From the NCBI GenBank assembly GCA_028281285.1, contig JANQKF010000030.1, forward strand, positions 1 through 54,656: 54,656 nucleotides of DNA. The letters run 5' to 3'. A program made the position numbers and the translations under genes. Of the stretch, positions 44,163-53,215 are shown in pieces. How positions within the stretch are numbered: position 1 is the stretch's first letter; every line of letters begins with the position of its first letter. The notes beneath the pieces are model-generated. The model did no database searches. It worked only from the letters and a program-made list of their open reading frames with translations, and was not told where the DNA came from. Source of the DNA: Cyclobacteriaceae bacterium. GTDB lineage: Bacteria; Bacteroidota; Bacteroidia; Cytophagales; Cyclobacteriaceae.

Positions 44163-45713
44163 TTATAGTCCTCTTGCTGGTTTTTCCTTAAATCCAAAGC
44201 CGCTACTACCCCTCTCATCTCCGGTAAACTCAAGCATCTCAATGGCTTGTTCCCTGTGCGCTGCAGGAATCACAAAGCGGTCATCAAACTTGGCGAGTGA
44301 AGTGAGGTAATAGATGTCCTCGGCCATTTTCGCAGTCAAACCGACATCTGCTAAAACCTGATCGGCTTTCTTATCATCGATGTCTCCGACCGTAACCCTG
44401 CGTCTGTGAATTCTCACTGCCATCAGTTTTTTGAGCTTATCCTTAACTATCTCTGTATCACCTGCTCCAAACATGCTGGCCATATATTCCAATGGAAATC
44501 TCGCCTTATCAATACTTCCCCATAACTCTTCTGTGCTCGTATCATACAACCAGCCATCATCCCAGAACTTGGAAATCGGGTCTAGTTTCTCTGACTGCCC
44601 ACTTTGATCTTTTTCCGACAATGAGGCCATCACTGGCAGCAAAGGTGGAACATAGAAGAGCATTGGTAATGTTCTGAACTCGGCATGAAGAGGCAGTGCC
44701 AATCCCCATTCCTTGACGAACTTGTAGGTCGGAGAATCCTGGGCGGCTCTGATCGTAGAATCCGCTATCCCATTCTCTTTAGCAGCCTTGATCACTTTCG
44801 GGTCATTCGGATCAAGGATCATGTCAAGTTGTGCTTGTATTAAGTCTTCCTCATCAACACTTGCGGCATATTCTATTCTATCAGCATCGTACAATACAAC
44901 TCCGAGATACCTGATGCGCCCAACACAAGAATGCATACAAGCTGGTGCCATACCAGACTCTATTCTGGGGTAGCAAAGGATGCATTTCTCAGATTTGCCG
45001 GTATGCCAGTTATAATAGGATTTCTTATAAGGGCATGCCGTCACACACATCCTCCATGCGCGGCACACTTCCTGATTGATCAAAACCACTCCATCCTCAC
45101 CTCTTTTGTAAATGGCACCTGATGGACATGAAGCTACACAGGCAGGGTTAAGACAGTGATTACAGATTCGTGGTAAATAAAAGAAAGCCATTCTTTCCAA
45201 TTGGAACATTGCTTCCTGTTCGGCCGGAGAAAGAGCCTTAAGGTTAGGGTCTTTTCTGGCAAAATCCGGAGTACCACTTAAATCATCATCCCAGTTAGGA
45301 CCCATTTTTATGTCAATAGGCTTGCCAGTGATCAGAGAAATCGGCCTTGCTGTGGGTTGATCACTCCTTGCCGGAGATTCGACAAGATCGAGGTATTTGT
45401 AAGTGAAGGGTTCATAGTAATCATCAATAACAGGCAGGTTTGGATTATGAAAAATATTGACCAACCCCTTCCGTTTACCAGCGCCCTTCAAGTCAATCCT
45501 TCTCCCTTTCTTTTCCCAACCTCCTTTGTAGATTTCCTGATCTTCCCATTTAGTTGGGTAGCCTGTACCAGGCTTTGTTTCCACATTGTTCCACCATTGG
45601 TATTCTGCTCCCTTTCTATCCGTCCATATATTTTTACAAGCAATTGAACAGGTGTGGCATCCGATACATTTATCGAGATGAAACATCATTGAAACCTGCG
45701 ATCTAACATTCAT
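44163..45713 (-). CDS. narH: respiratory nitrate reductase beta subunit NarH
   Basis: A 516-residue iron-sulfur protein. The first cluster motif is CIGCHTCSIACKNIW (Cys16, 19, 22, 26). CNHCLNPACVASCP and CRAWRMCVTACPYKK follow, the latter with the Trp that marks the [3Fe-4S] site, then CILCYPRIESGMAPACMHSC. Four clusters relay electrons from NarI to NarG. It follows narG by 32 bp. Order and length match NarH. Confidence 0.97.
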   Translation of the reverse strand: MNVRSQVSMMFHLDKCIGCHTCSIACKNIWTDRKGAEYQWWNNVETKPGTGYPTKWEDQEIYKGGWEKKGRRIDLKGAGKRKGLVNIFHNPNLPVIDDYYEPFTYKYLDLVESPARSDQPTARPISLITGKPIDIKMGPNWDDDLSGTPDFARKDPNLKALSPAEQEAMFQLERMAFFYLPRICNHCLNPACVASCPSGAIYKRGEDGVVLINQEVCRAWRMCVTACPYKKSYYNWHTGKSEKCILCYPRIESGMAPACMHSCVGRIRYLGVVLYDADRIEYAASVDEEDLIQAQLDMILDPNDPKVIKAAKENGIADSTIRAAQDSPTYKFVKEWGLALPLHAEFRTLPMLFYVPPLLPVMASLSEKDQSGQSEKLDPISKFWDDGWLYDTSTEELWGSIDKARFPLEYMASMFGAGDTEIVKDKLKKLMAVRIHRRRVTVGDIDDKKADQVLADVGLTAKMAEDIYYLTSLAKFDDRFVIPAAHREQAIEMLEFTGDERGSSGFGFKEKPARGL

Positions 45714-45745
45714 AATGATCTGATTTAAATTCTACTGTTTTCTTA

Positions 45746-48700
45746 TTACCACTTCACCTTGTTCATTTTCCTCACTACCACATGGGTGTCTCTGTTTGGA
45801 GCAATCGGGCCCCAGTAATTAAAGTGATATGAGAACTGCCCATATCCACCACTCAAGAAGTTCGGCTTTAAGTGCACCCGGGTGAAGCTGTTCAAGCCAC
45901 CACCTCTGAAAGGACGAGACTCTGACTTTGGAATACCAATAGTTCTTTCGGTGGCGTGGTAAACAATACACACTCCTTTTGGTATTCTGGAGCTTACCAC
46001 CGCCCGGGTGACGTAAACCCCATTGTCATTGAGTACCTCTACCCAATCGTTGTCTTTAATTTTTAATTCCTTAGCATCCACCTCGCTCAACCAGCAGGGC
46101 TCACAGCCTCTTGACAAGGTTAGCATCCTGAGGTTATCCATGTAGGTGGAGTGTATATGCCATTTACCATGAGGAGTAAGACAGTTCAGCACCCTTGGCT
46201 CTCCACCGTCTTTCGACATTTCTCTCATATCGCCATACACCTCTGGCTTGGGAGATGGTTTGTAGGTTGGCAGGTTTTCTCCATATCCGATATACATCTC
46301 ATGATCCAGATAGAAATGTTGCCGTCCCGTCAACGTTCTCCATGGTACCAGGCGCTCTACGTTGTAGGTATAGGCCGAATAGGCACGGCCATCATTCATC
46401 AGTCCTGACCAAAGCGGAGAAGTGTTGTAACGTTTCGGTTGTGCTACGATATCCGCATATTGGATCCTAACATCTTCACTGCCTTTAGCCAAATCTGTAA
46501 GCACGAGACCCGTCTTCTTCTCCATGTTCTCGTAAGCCCTGACTGTCAAGGAGCCGTTGGTCAGCGTTGATAAATGCATCACCGCGTTCGCAGCATCCAG
46601 ATCTTTTTCAATGGACGGGTGTACTTTGCCATCAAACTCCCTCACCGGAAAATGATTGGACTCAAGCATTTCATCATAGGCGTCTTCACACATGTAGTGA
46701 TTACCATGTGCTCCTAAACCGTTCTTCCGAATGTTATCACCAAGGGTGATATACTTCTCATATATTTTAGTGTAATCCCTTTCTATGACTCCAATGTTGT
46801 GCATAGTCTTTCCAGGGATGGCCTCGCATTCACCTTTAAACCAATCCTTGATTTCGGGTTGTGCAATTTCACCGGCAGAGTCATGGGCAATTGGAGATGT
46901 AATCACATCCTTTTGTGGATCTGGCATGTACTTTTTGGCCAATTCGCTGGTGACCCGCGCGATTTCTTTAAAGATGTCCCAGTCCGTTTTAGACTCCCAA
47001 ACCGGAGCAATAGCTTGTCCCAATGGGTGAATAAAGGAGTGCATGTCGGTACTATTCAGGTCCGTCTTTTCATACCAGGATGCTGCCGGCAATACGATAT
47101 CAGAATACAATGCCGAGGAGTCCATTCGGAAATTCAGATCAACCACAAGGTCCATCTTGCCTTCAGGTGCAATATCTTTCCATACTACCTCGTCTGTTTG
47201 ATCGCCCGGAGCATCTTCAGCAATGGTATTGGAATGGGTACCCAGGTAGTGTTTCTGACAATACTCCAAGCCTTTCATACTTCCCACAATAGCATTCCCA
47301 CGCCAGATATACCAAACCCTCGGATGGTTTTCCTCTGCTTCCGGATCATGAATGGCATAATCTAATTTCTTGTCCTTGAGCTTCTCCAGCACATATTTCT
47401 TGATCTCCTCATTGTCTTTTGCCCCATTGGCCTCCGCCTCCTTGCTGAGTTCCAACGAGTTTTCTTTGAACTGAGGGTAGTAAGGCATCCAACCATCTCT
47501 TACCGATTGGAAAATGGTATCGGCCGTATGCTTCTTGGTCATCTCATTGTCAGGTACAGTATTGTACTTATTGGATCGACCATCATAGCGATACTGACAG
47601 GTATTGATGTAGTGCCATAGCGGTGCCTGTTGTAGTCTGGCCCCTCCTTGCCAATCTTTCGCAAAGGCCATCGTTCCCCATGAGTCCATTGGAGCCAGTT
47701 TCTCTTGGCCCACATAGTGATTTAAGCCACCGCCATTTTTACCCACGCAGCCGCAAAGCATGAGCGCCATGGCTCCTGCACGATACATGAGATTCGCATG
47801 ATACCAGTGATTGATGCCCGCACCGATAATAATCATACACTTACCACCAGTTGCGTTGGCCGTATTTGCCCACTCTCTGGCAAAGCTGATGACTGTTTTA
47901 GAATCAATACCCGTGAAAATCTCTTGCCAGGCTGGTGTGTAGGCGGCTTGAGAGTCAGTGTAATCCTGAGGATAATCCCCTCCGAAACCTCTGTCAACGC
48001 CATACTGAGCCATAATCAGGTCATAAACGGTGGTAACAGTGACTTCCCCCTCAGTCGTTTTGATCTTCCTGATTGGAACACCGCGATTAGCCTTGTTGGC
48101 CAAACCGAATTCGGTGAATTCCACATTCAAGACCCCATCATTTTGATCAATTAAAGACAATACAGGATCGTACGCCTCATCCGTTTCACCGTCTTCAAAT
48201 TTCATGTTCCAATTCCCGGGCTTCTTGTCCCATCGATAGCCAGAACTTCCTTTGGGAATGACCATCCTATCACTTTCCGAATCAATGTTTAAGAACTTCC
48301 AATCTCCGTTTGAAACATCTTTGAATTGCTCCAGCTCATTGGCCCGAACCAATCGGCCAGGTTTATAAGTACTTCCATCCTTTTCCAGCTTAATCAGGTA
48401 GGGGCTATCAGTGTACTTCTTGCAATAGTCAATAAAAAATTGTGTCTTCTTCTCATGGTGGAATTCCTTGAGAATGACGTGCGAAACTGCCATCCAAAAG
48501 GCACCATCACTGCCTGCATGCAATGGCACCCATTGATCGGCATATTTACTAACTTGATTAAAGTCCGGTGAAAAGACTACCGCTTTAGTACCATTGTGTC
48601 TTGATTCTGCAAAGAAATGACAATCCGGTGTCCTTGTCATATTCAAATTGGCACCCATATCTGCAATCATCTTTGAGTTGTACCAATCCGCACTTTCACA

Positions 48701-49363
48701 GACATCCGTTTGCTCACCCCATATTTCAGGGAAGGCTGTCGGCAAGTCACAGTACCAGTCATAAAAACTCAGGTTTACACCTCCAAACAATTGTAGAAAT
48801 CTGCCCCCTGCCGCATAGCTGAGCATTGACATCGCTGGAATCGGAGAGAAACCAATTACGCGATCCGGACCATACTTTTTTGCTGTGTATAAATTGGCAA
48901 CAGCCATGATCTCCAATACTTCTTCCCATCGTGCTCTCCGGAAACCACCTTTACCTCTTGCTTTTTGATAAGCTCTTCGTTTTTCCTTGTTAGCCTGAAG
49001 GTTTTCCCAAGCCTTCATCGGATCTCCTGTCTTCTTTTTTTCTGCTCTATAAGCATCTACCAAGGCACCACGGATCAAAGGATATTTTATTCGTAGTGGA
49101 CTATACAGATACCAGGAAAAGGAGATACCTCGTTGGCAACCCCGAGGTTCATAGGGAGGTAACTGACTATCCAATAATGGATAGTCTGTTTGTTGGGTTT
49201 CCCATACCACAATACCATCTTTTACATGAACTTGCCATGAACAACCTCCAGTGCAATTCACACCGTGTGTGCTACGGACAATCCTGTCATGTTGGAAACG
49301 GTTTCGATAGAATTCCTCCCACTTTCGGGTTTGTGGTGAGATGATGTCTTCAATCCAACTCAT
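45746..49363 (-). CDS. narG: respiratory nitrate reductase alpha subunit NarG
   Basis: A 1205-residue Moco enzyme. [14 protein letters not shown] with the later CQRG provides the His/Cys-coordinated FS0 cluster. [29 protein letters not shown] contains the Asp ligand of Mo and is close to proteobacterial Nar[13 protein letters not shown] and [20 protein letters not shown] are later Moco-contact blocks. It reduces nitrate to nitrite at the cytoplasmic side. The start at 49363 ([15 protein letters not shown]) follows the cytochrome gene by 19 bp; the longer frame upstream overlaps the cytochrome gene. There is no twin-arginine signal. Confidence 0.97.
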   Translation of the reverse strand: MSWIEDIISPQTRKWEEFYRNRFQHDRIVRSTHGVNCTGGCSWQVHVKDGIVVWETQQTDYPLLDSQLPPYEPRGCQRGISFSWYLYSPLRIKYPLIRGALVDAYRAEKKKTGDPMKAWENLQANKEKRRAYQKARGKGGFRRARWEEVLEIMAVANLYTAKKYGPDRVIGFSPIPAMSMLSYAAGGRFLQLFGGVNLSFYDWYCDLPTAFPEIWGEQTDVCESADWYNSKMIADMGANLNMTRTPDCHFFAESRHNGTKAVVFSPDFNQVSKYADQWVPLHAGSDGAFWMAVSHVILKEFHHEKKTQFFIDYCKKYTDSPYLIKLEKDGSTYKPGRLVRANELEQFKDVSNGDWKFLNIDSESDRMVIPKGSSGYRWDKKPGNWNMKFEDGETDEAYDPVLSLIDQNDGVLNVEFTEFGLANKANRGVPIRKIKTTEGEVTVTTVYDLIMAQYGVDRGFGGDYPQDYTDSQAAYTPAWQEIFTGIDSKTVISFAREWANTANATGGKCMIIIGAGINHWYHANLMYRAGAMALMLCGCVGKNGGGLNHYVGQEKLAPMDSWGTMAFAKDWQGGARLQQAPLWHYINTCQYRYDGRSNKYNTVPDNEMTKKHTADTIFQSVRDGWMPYYPQFKENSLELSKEAEANGAKDNEEIKKYVLEKLKDKKLDYAIHDPEAEENHPRVWYIWRGNAIVGSMKGLEYCQKHYLGTHSNTIAEDAPGDQTDEVVWKDIAPEGKMDLVVDLNFRMDSSALYSDIVLPAASWYEKTDLNSTDMHSFIHPLGQAIAPVWESKTDWDIFKEIARVTSELAKKYMPDPQKDVITSPIAHDSAGEIAQPEIKDWFKGECEAIPGKTMHNIGVIERDYTKIYEKYITLGDNIRKNGLGAHGNHYMCEDAYDEMLESNHFPVREFDGKVHPSIEKDLDAANAVMHLSTLTNGSLTVRAYENMEKKTGLVLTDLAKGSEDVRIQYADIVAQPKRYNTSPLWSGLMNDGRAYSAYTYNVERLVPWRTLTGRQHFYLDHEMYIGYGENLPTYKPSPKPEVYGDMREMSKDGGEPRVLNCLTPHGKWHIHSTYMDNLRMLTLSRGCEPCWLSEVDAKELKIKDNDWVEVLNDNGVYVTRAVVSSRIPKGVCIVYHATERTIGIPKSESRPFRGGGLNSFTRVHLKPNFLSGGYGQFSYHFNYWGPIAPNRDTHVVVRKMNKVKW

Positions 49364-49382
49364 ATCATTTTGTTTTTCTTTC

Positions 49383-50243
49383 TTAATTGGATGACCCCAA
49401 TTGGCGGTCATATATCCTCTGGTTAACACTCCTCTTCTTTCTCCTATACCATAAGGCGGGAAAAATACCCATGAGGAGAAATGCACCTAACAGCCCTGTG
49501 ATGAGCATGCGCTGGCCATAGTCTCTGGGGTGCTGATCATATTGCTGTTCTTCGATAGTTTTGAGATATGCTAACAAGCTATGTATCTCCTCGTCTGTAA
49601 GTGATTTTCCATCATAGGCCTGTCTCATGGCAGGAAATGGAGGCGCCCCTAAGATGGCCTTCATACCAGCACCAGATAGTAAACTGTAAGATTCGGTCAA
49701 GTCCTTGGCCAACGCACCTCCCGTAACTACATCATCAGTCTTTACATTATGGCATGAATTGCAGGTGGGCCCTCCATTTCTGAAGTTTATTTTACCAACA
49801 AATAGATTCTGCCCGGTCAGCACTTCCTTTTCTGTAAAGACTAGCTCTTCCTCTTCTTCTATTGGTGTGTCTGTTACCTCGGCCACTTCGCTAGTCTCTT
49901 CAGGACTATTCGCGATAATGTAGTCAAGGATTAACTTCAGCTGACTATCACTCAAGTTCTGGTCAGGCATGATTACTTTATTATATTCCTCAAAAATGGC
50001 AACCGCATCGGGATCACCATTTTTAATCATGGTTTGAGACGACTTCACAAAACTTATAAACCAGTCTTCCGATCTTTTTAAATGGATATTTCCGAGACCA
50101 GGCCCCACCAATTTTTGGTTAGTCACTGTATGGCAAATGCTACAGTTCGTCTTGAATAATGTCACGCCATCGTTCTGGGCATATGAGCTGATACAACAAA
50201 AAAATCCTCCGAAAAAGAGGATCGTTTTAGTTAAGTTTTTCAT
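49383..50243 (-). CDS. narC: diheme c-type cytochrome of the nitrate reductase operon (NarC-like)
   Basis: A 286-residue protein with a signal peptide ([22 protein letters not shown]) and two CxxCH sites: CSICH at residues 34-38 and CNSCH at 161-165. Two monoheme domains are joined by an acidic linker (about 115-135) and followed by a C-terminal membrane anchor (about 245-265). It is the first gene of the nar run, as narC is in Thermus, where a diheme cytochrome c is part of the nitrate reductase complex. It probably feeds electrons to the NarGHI complex or takes them from a quinol-cytochrome complex. Gene symbol is by analogy. Confidence 0.85.
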   Translation of the reverse strand: MKNLTKTILFFGGFFCCISSYAQNDGVTLFKTNCSICHTVTNQKLVGPGLGNIHLKRSEDWFISFVKSSQTMIKNGDPDAVAIFEEYNKVIMPDQNLSDSQLKLILDYIIANSPEETSEVAEVTDTPIEEEEELVFTEKEVLTGQNLFVGKINFRNGGPTCNSCHNVKTDDVVTGGALAKDLTESYSLLSGAGMKAILGAPPFPAMRQAYDGKSLTDEEIHSLLAYLKTIEEQQYDQHPRDYGQRMLITGLLGAFLLMGIFPALWYRRKKRSVNQRIYDRQLGSSN

Positions 50244-50290
50244 CGCCTTAAAGTTTACCCAATGTTCTTGTTTAAGAGGCTATTAAAGAA

Positions 50291-50302
50291 TGATAACAAT
50301 CA
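50291..50302. promoter_or_regulatory. putative Crp/Fnr operator, nar-proximal
   Basis: TGATAACAATCA fits TGAY-N4-RTCA and is centred 53 bp before the cytochrome start. A class II activator at -41.5 would place the transcription start near 50255, about 12 nt before the ATG. Confidence 0.5.
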
Positions 50303-50312
50303 GTAATTTCTC

Positions 50313-50324
50313 TGACTTTGATCA
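50313..50324. promoter_or_regulatory. putative second Crp/Fnr operator, nar-distal
   Basis: TGACTTTGATCA fits TGAY-N4-RTCA. Its centre is 22 bp from that of 50291-50302, two helical turns, so two dimers could bind on the same DNA face. Confidence 0.45.
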
Positions 50325-50629
50325 GTTATTTGTAGAAATATTGATTGATCTTCGTTAACACCAAATTCAGTTATATAAATCAATTGGTCTACCAACTCAA
50401 AATGGCTTTCATCATCAAAATCATCCCTGCATTCCTTTTGGTCAGAGGTTCGGGTATCTTGATTAAAATGGATCAATAGTTATCAAAAAAGAGGTTTTTA
50501 GGATCTTAAAAGAGGGTTACCGGTACACGGCCATAGACCAGAACCCTGACTCATTTCATCTGCAGGAAAGCCTGTCAACTACCCCAAATCTGTTGCAAAT
50601 CATTTTGTATTTTTAATGAATTCAAAATC

Positions 50630-50641
50630 TGATAACTATCA
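50630..50641. promoter_or_regulatory. putative Crp/Fnr operator upstream of the UspA-like gene
   Basis: TGATAACTATCA is a TGAT-N4-ATCA palindrome centred 85 bp before the UspA-like start, consistent with activation of the plus-strand gene. Confidence 0.45.
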
Positions 50642-50720
50642 TATTTTGTAATGACTACAATCAAGATTTTCAATCTAATGACTGCGTACATTTATTCTGA
50701 ACACTATTCTGGTCAGAGCT

Positions 50721-51521
50721 TTGAAACATAAAATATTGATACTGATGGACCCGGAGCATCCGCCCCAAGTGTCACTGGAAAATGTCACGGCCATTTTGAA
50801 TACTACACACCATAAGTTCTTAACCGGCATTTCCATCTCGGGCTATTTGAAGAAAAAACTCGTTTTTGCTGATAAAAAAAACTCAACTGTTCCAAAGAGT
50901 TCAACATTCGAAGCCAGAGCGGAAGTAGAAATCGGTTTAGAGCAAGAGGCAAAACAACTTGGTGTGAAGTTTAGCATGACGAGGGGTGAGATTGACGATA
51001 CTACTTTGAGTACTTTAAGTTCAGTGGCAGATTTGCTCATAATAAATGAAAAAGTACTTCAACAACTGCTTAGGCAAGGAATTCTCTCAGAATTGATGGA
51101 ATCCATTGTCTGCCCGATACTCACGTTGCCAATGAATGGGCACATCGCGCGCTTAGTGATGGTACAAGATGGAACCTTATCATCTGTCCATGCCGTAAAG
51201 CACTTTTTGCGTCTATTCAGGCGCGAATTACGAAGTCTCCCGGCTCATGTCCTCGTCAGCGAACCAGAGAATAGAAAAGACATTCAAGGAGAAAAAGTAT
51301 TTATTGACTATATCAAAATGTTCTTCAATGATCTTGGAATCCAGTTGATGTGCGATCATCTTGTGAACAGTTTAACGAAAAACATTAAGGATATACCGGA
51401 GCCCCCGCTCGTCATTGTAGGGGAATCAGGAGGTTGTCAAATGTTGAATTCTTCTAAGAAAAACCCGATTCTCGATGGCGAGATACCAACACTCATCTTC
51501 AAAAATGCACATTCTTTTTAA
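50721..51521 (+). CDS. UspA-like universal stress protein
   Basis: A 266-residue protein. The N-terminal strand HKILILMD, an alpha/beta pattern up to about residue 145, and a second half (about 146-266) starting RLVMVQDGTLSSVHAVKHFLRLF suggest two tandem Usp domains, the second without a clear GxxG(9)GS ATP motif. The start is TTG at 50721; the next Met would cut the first beta strand. It has a Crp/Fnr-type palindrome upstream. Usp proteins often respond to oxygen limitation or nitrate/NO, consistent with this place. Confidence 0.72.
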   Translation: MKHKILILMDPEHPPQVSLENVTAILNTTHHKFLTGISISGYLKKKLVFADKKNSTVPKSSTFEARAEVEIGLEQEAKQLGVKFSMTRGEIDDTTLSTLSSVADLLIINEKVLQQLLRQGILSELMESIVCPILTLPMNGHIARLVMVQDGTLSSVHAVKHFLRLFRRELRSLPAHVLVSEPENRKDIQGEKVFIDYIKMFFNDLGIQLMCDHLVNSLTKNIKDIPEPPLVIVGESGGCQMLNSSKKNPILDGEIPTLIFKNAHSF

Positions 51522-51563
51522 TGGCCAATTCATGAAACTCAACTAAATGACTTCAAAAAATGA

Positions 51564-52262
51564 TTAAAAGTCTAGCTTTGATATTTCTATTAGTCGCTCC
51601 TCATCAAGGATCTCTATCTTCTTCTTTTTTGTTCTTATGATTCCTTTTTCGTTGAACACTTTGAGTACACGCACGACTGATTCATAAGTCGTATTGGCCA
51701 ATTCCGCATAGTCCTTTCTCGAGAGGGTATATTCCAGTGTTTTGTTCTCATTGGAAACATATCCAAAAGCGGCAATGTTTTCGAGCATCGCAGCAGCTAC
51801 TCTTTGTTGTGAGTTATTGGCTCCGCCTAGTTTAAGCTGCTGCTCGCTGCTTTTCAGTTCTTCAGCAAAAAAGATTAGAAAATGGAAGCAGAATAGATTA
51901 TTGGCCTTCAGTAAGTCAAGGAATATTTTGGTCGGGATATGTAGTATCTCACACTCGGTTAACGTAGTGGCAGAAACCGAATATTTGAATTCTCTTCCAA
52001 AAGCACGATGTCCCAAAATTTGTTTTTCACGGGCGAGCCTCACTATCTTTTCTTTTCCCTTCCCAATGGTCGTGTGCACCTTCACTTTCCCTTTTTGCAA
52101 CACTTTGATACGTTTCGCTGCCTCTCCCTCTTTGAATATTCTTACTCCAGAGTCATACTCCAATATCTCGGAATTCTCATACATCAAAAATCTCCATTCT
52201 TCACTGCAATATTTATCAATAAGTTCTTTGACGCAGTACTCTTCTGAATAGTGTGGCTTCAT
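51564..52262 (-). CDS. Crp/Fnr-family transcriptional regulator
   Basis: A 232-residue regulator. A cyclic-nucleotide-type beta-roll (about 35-125: RIFKEGEAAKRIKVLQKGKVKVHTTIGKGKEK) is followed by a dimer helix and a C-terminal winged helix with TLSRKDYAELANTTYESVVRVLKVFNEKGIIRTKK. Cys residues occur at 10, 19, about 104 and 125, but their spacing does not match the FNR cluster motif, so an iron-sulfur role is not shown. It converges on the UspA-like gene. By position it is the probable regulator of the nar, porin and usp promoters. Confidence 0.85.
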   Translation of the reverse strand: MKPHYSEEYCVKELIDKYCSEEWRFLMYENSEILEYDSGVRIFKEGEAAKRIKVLQKGKVKVHTTIGKGKEKIVRLAREKQILGHRAFGREFKYSVSATTLTECEILHIPTKIFLDLLKANNLFCFHFLIFFAEELKSSEQQLKLGGANNSQQRVAAAMLENIAAFGYVSNENKTLEYTLSRKDYAELANTTYESVVRVLKVFNEKGIIRTKKKKIEILDEERLIEISKLDF

Positions 52263-52747
52263 GCTAAGGTTGCTTTATTGAGCTTAGCGCCCTTTCGTAT
52301 TAGTTATCTCGTTCAAAAATAGCGTATAAAGGGAACTTGTCTAAAAACCCGACAATATTCAACTTGGAAGGTTGAATGGCACCGATGATTCCCCCTATTC
52401 CAGTGCAATTTACAGTAGGCATTAAGGTGATCGTCATGTTAATCTCCCATGTGAAAAGCAGCGAAGGGCCCATCACACCTTTGAAAAGCAGTTAATAGTG
52501 TTTTTTCAATTTGCCTGGCTTCTTAAATTCTCATAGGTGCTTTGTTCTGGGCCTGTCGGCAGGCAGGTCTGGTACGTTTAAAGCCTAACAGAATCGTCAG
52601 GGCTTTTCATTTCCGGATTTTAGGTACAACAGTCTGAGCATGCTTTATTTCGATATTGTTGACTTCCAAATAAGACCACCCCTTCACCAATTGAGATGCA
52701 TTCGCCATAAACGTTAACTCAAATGGATCGGAGTGGCTTTTCTTCTC
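52263..52747. other. 485-bp intergenic region, partly repeat
   Basis: Bases 52552-52631 carry a palindrome remnant and copy B of the tRNA-Leu tail repeat. The rest (52263-52551 and 52632-52747) shows no gene, tRNA or terminator that I can support. Confidence 0.6.
52552..52631. repeat. palindrome remnant plus copy B of the tRNA-Leu tail/terminator repeat
   Basis: CCTGTCGGCAGGCAGG (52552-52567), a shortened form of the 20-bp palindrome, directly precedes 52568-52631, which aligns with 33289-33353. It begins with TCTGGTAC, the 3' end of tRNA-Leu, and ends with GGTACAAC. Confidence 0.8.
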
Positions 52748-53209
52748 TTAATTCTTATTCACTGTAATCGTATAGTTTCCGGCAATTCCATGCACACCAT
52801 TGGCTACTCCCCCAGAGCCTGCAAACTGGAAGGAGAAGACAAACTGTTCTGTGGTCAAAGTAGTAATGGTAAGGTCCTTACCATCATCAAGTTGAATAGT
52901 ACCGGCCGATTGATCGGCCCAGGTCCATGTACCACTTGCTCTGAATAAGTTTCCCGCATTACCCGTACTATACCCTCCGTCAGTGAAAGACAAGGAGAAA
53001 CCTTCGTAGTTCAGGCTCTCATCATTACCATCCACTACAATACTTCCTCCCTGGCTCAAATCCCAACTTCCCGACAGCTTCTCAAAGGCGAGTTCCTGTT
53101 CAGTGGGCGAAGGCGGTGAATCATCCTTATTGCGACAACTTGTAGCGATCACAAAGGCCATGGTTAACCATATTACCAGCTCAACAATTGATAGCATTTT
53201 CTTTTTCAT
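52748..53209 (-). CDS. small lipoprotein of unknown function
   Basis: A 153-residue lipoprotein with a signal ending in VIATSC (Cys25). The mature part has KLSGSWDLSQGGSIVVDG, FSLSFTDGGYST, GTWTWADQSAGTIQLDDG and a C-terminal YTITVNKN. Alternating short strands suggest a lipocalin-like or small beta-barrel fold; FxxL(S/G)xW at the start fits a lipocalin-like domain. The name of the family is uncertain. It follows the cadherin-repeat gene by 6 bp, so it is in the same operon. Confidence 0.7.
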   Translation of the reverse strand: MKKKMLSIVELVIWLTMAFVIATSCRNKDDSPPSPTEQELAFEKLSGSWDLSQGGSIVVDGNDESLNYEGFSLSFTDGGYSTGNAGNLFRASGTWTWADQSAGTIQLDDGKDLTITTLTTEQFVFSFQFAGSGGVANGVHGIAGNYTITVNKN

Positions 53210-53215
53210 CAGTTC

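Larger units (their letters stand above)
50244..50720. other. 477-bp divergent control region between nar operon and uspA-like gene
   Basis: AT-rich, with no gene that I can support. It contains three TGAY-N4-RTCA palindromes (50291-50302, 50313-50324, 50630-50641) and other near-palindromes such as TTGAT-N8-ATCAA near 50459. This is a typical divergent promoter region. Confidence 0.7.

Noticed and set aside
46799-47365. Plus-strand frame opposite narG
   Set aside because: It is antisense to conserved NarG sequence; no independent support.
51742-52251. Plus-strand frame opposite the Crp/Fnr gene
   Set aside because: Serine-rich shadow of the regulator gene with no signal of its own.
51564-52262. 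FNR-type [4Fe-4S] sensor
   Set aside because: The Cys positions (10, 19, about 104, about 125) do not match FNR spacing; oxygen sensing by a cluster is not shown.
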